From DATNIC01 sp035604635 (GTDB taxonomy: Bacteria > Vulcanimicrobiota > Vulcanimicrobiia > Vulcanimicrobiales > Vulcanimicrobiaceae): a DNA stretch of 13,161 bases. Positions within the stretch are counted from its first letter, which is position 1. Each line of letters opens with the position of its first letter. Shown piece by piece: positions 13,158 through 13,161 of the stretch. Position numbers and translations under genes: made by a program. Location of the stretch: assembly GCA_035604635.1 (NCBI GenBank), contig DATNIC010000059.1, forward strand, positions 1 through 13,161, in the 5' to 3' direction. The notes below the pieces were generated by a model. It saw only the letters and a program-made list of their open reading frames with translations. It was not told where the DNA came from and did no database searches.

Positions 13158-13161
13158 GCCG

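Noticed and set aside
1..13161. CRISPR array, tRNA, rRNA or mobile element
   Set aside because: No regularly spaced repeats, no tRNA-like or rRNA sequence, and no transposase, integrase or terminal repeats were seen on either strand.

Overview
The window is a densely coded, high-GC bacterial chromosome segment. GTG and other non-ATG starts are common, gene overlaps are short, and one 11-base stretch (13084-13094) is fully complementary to the 16S rRNA 3' end. There is no plasmid, phage or IS signature. The lineage cannot be fixed from the sequence. SufU-type Fe-S assembly, a DUF2079 protein and many unfamiliar exported proteins would suit a little-cultivated high-GC phylum (Eremiobacterota/WPS-2 is a guess of low confidence).

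Layout. (1) 14-3004, plus strand: the end of a suf operon, sufD-sufS-sufU. It makes the cysteine desulfurase/sulfur acceptor pair and one half of the SufBCD scaffold; sufB and sufC are presumably upstream of the window. (2) 2992-4347, minus: an MFS transporter of the metabolite:H+ symporter type, tail to tail with sufU and overlapping it by 13 bp. (3) 4507-9048, minus: a probable four-gene operon, read from right to left. It encodes a membrane-anchored protein with a Pro/Ala/Thr-rich stalk, a DUF2079 multi-spanning membrane protein, a fused DctQ-DctM TRAP permease and a small putative lipoprotein. No TRAP substrate-binding protein is present. (4) 9129-11000, plus: a small hypothetical protein, a membrane protein that apparently starts at CTG, and a secreted protein with its own sigma70-like promoter. 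(5) 10997-11386, minus: a conserved-looking protein of unknown function. (6) 11629-13015, plus: an ECF sigma factor gene overlapping a gene for a fusion protein. The fusion joins an N-terminal zinc-binding anti-sigma (ZAS) domain to a complete O6-alkylguanine-DNA alkyltransferase (Ogt/MGMT) carrying every catalytic residue I could check. A structured leader precedes the sigma gene, and a possible ECF-type promoter and a tiny ORF follow the fusion gene.

The sigma/anti-sigma-alkyltransferase pair is the most exciting item. It looks like a one-step DNA-alkylation sensor: a suicide repair enzyme physically joined to the inhibitor of a dedicated sigma factor. It resembles Ada in logic but uses a different regulatory output. 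Smaller points of interest are a mini-ORF bridging sufS and sufU, perfect palindromes placed directly before two start codons, and a lipoprotein ORF lying in frame behind the TRAP permease stop codon.
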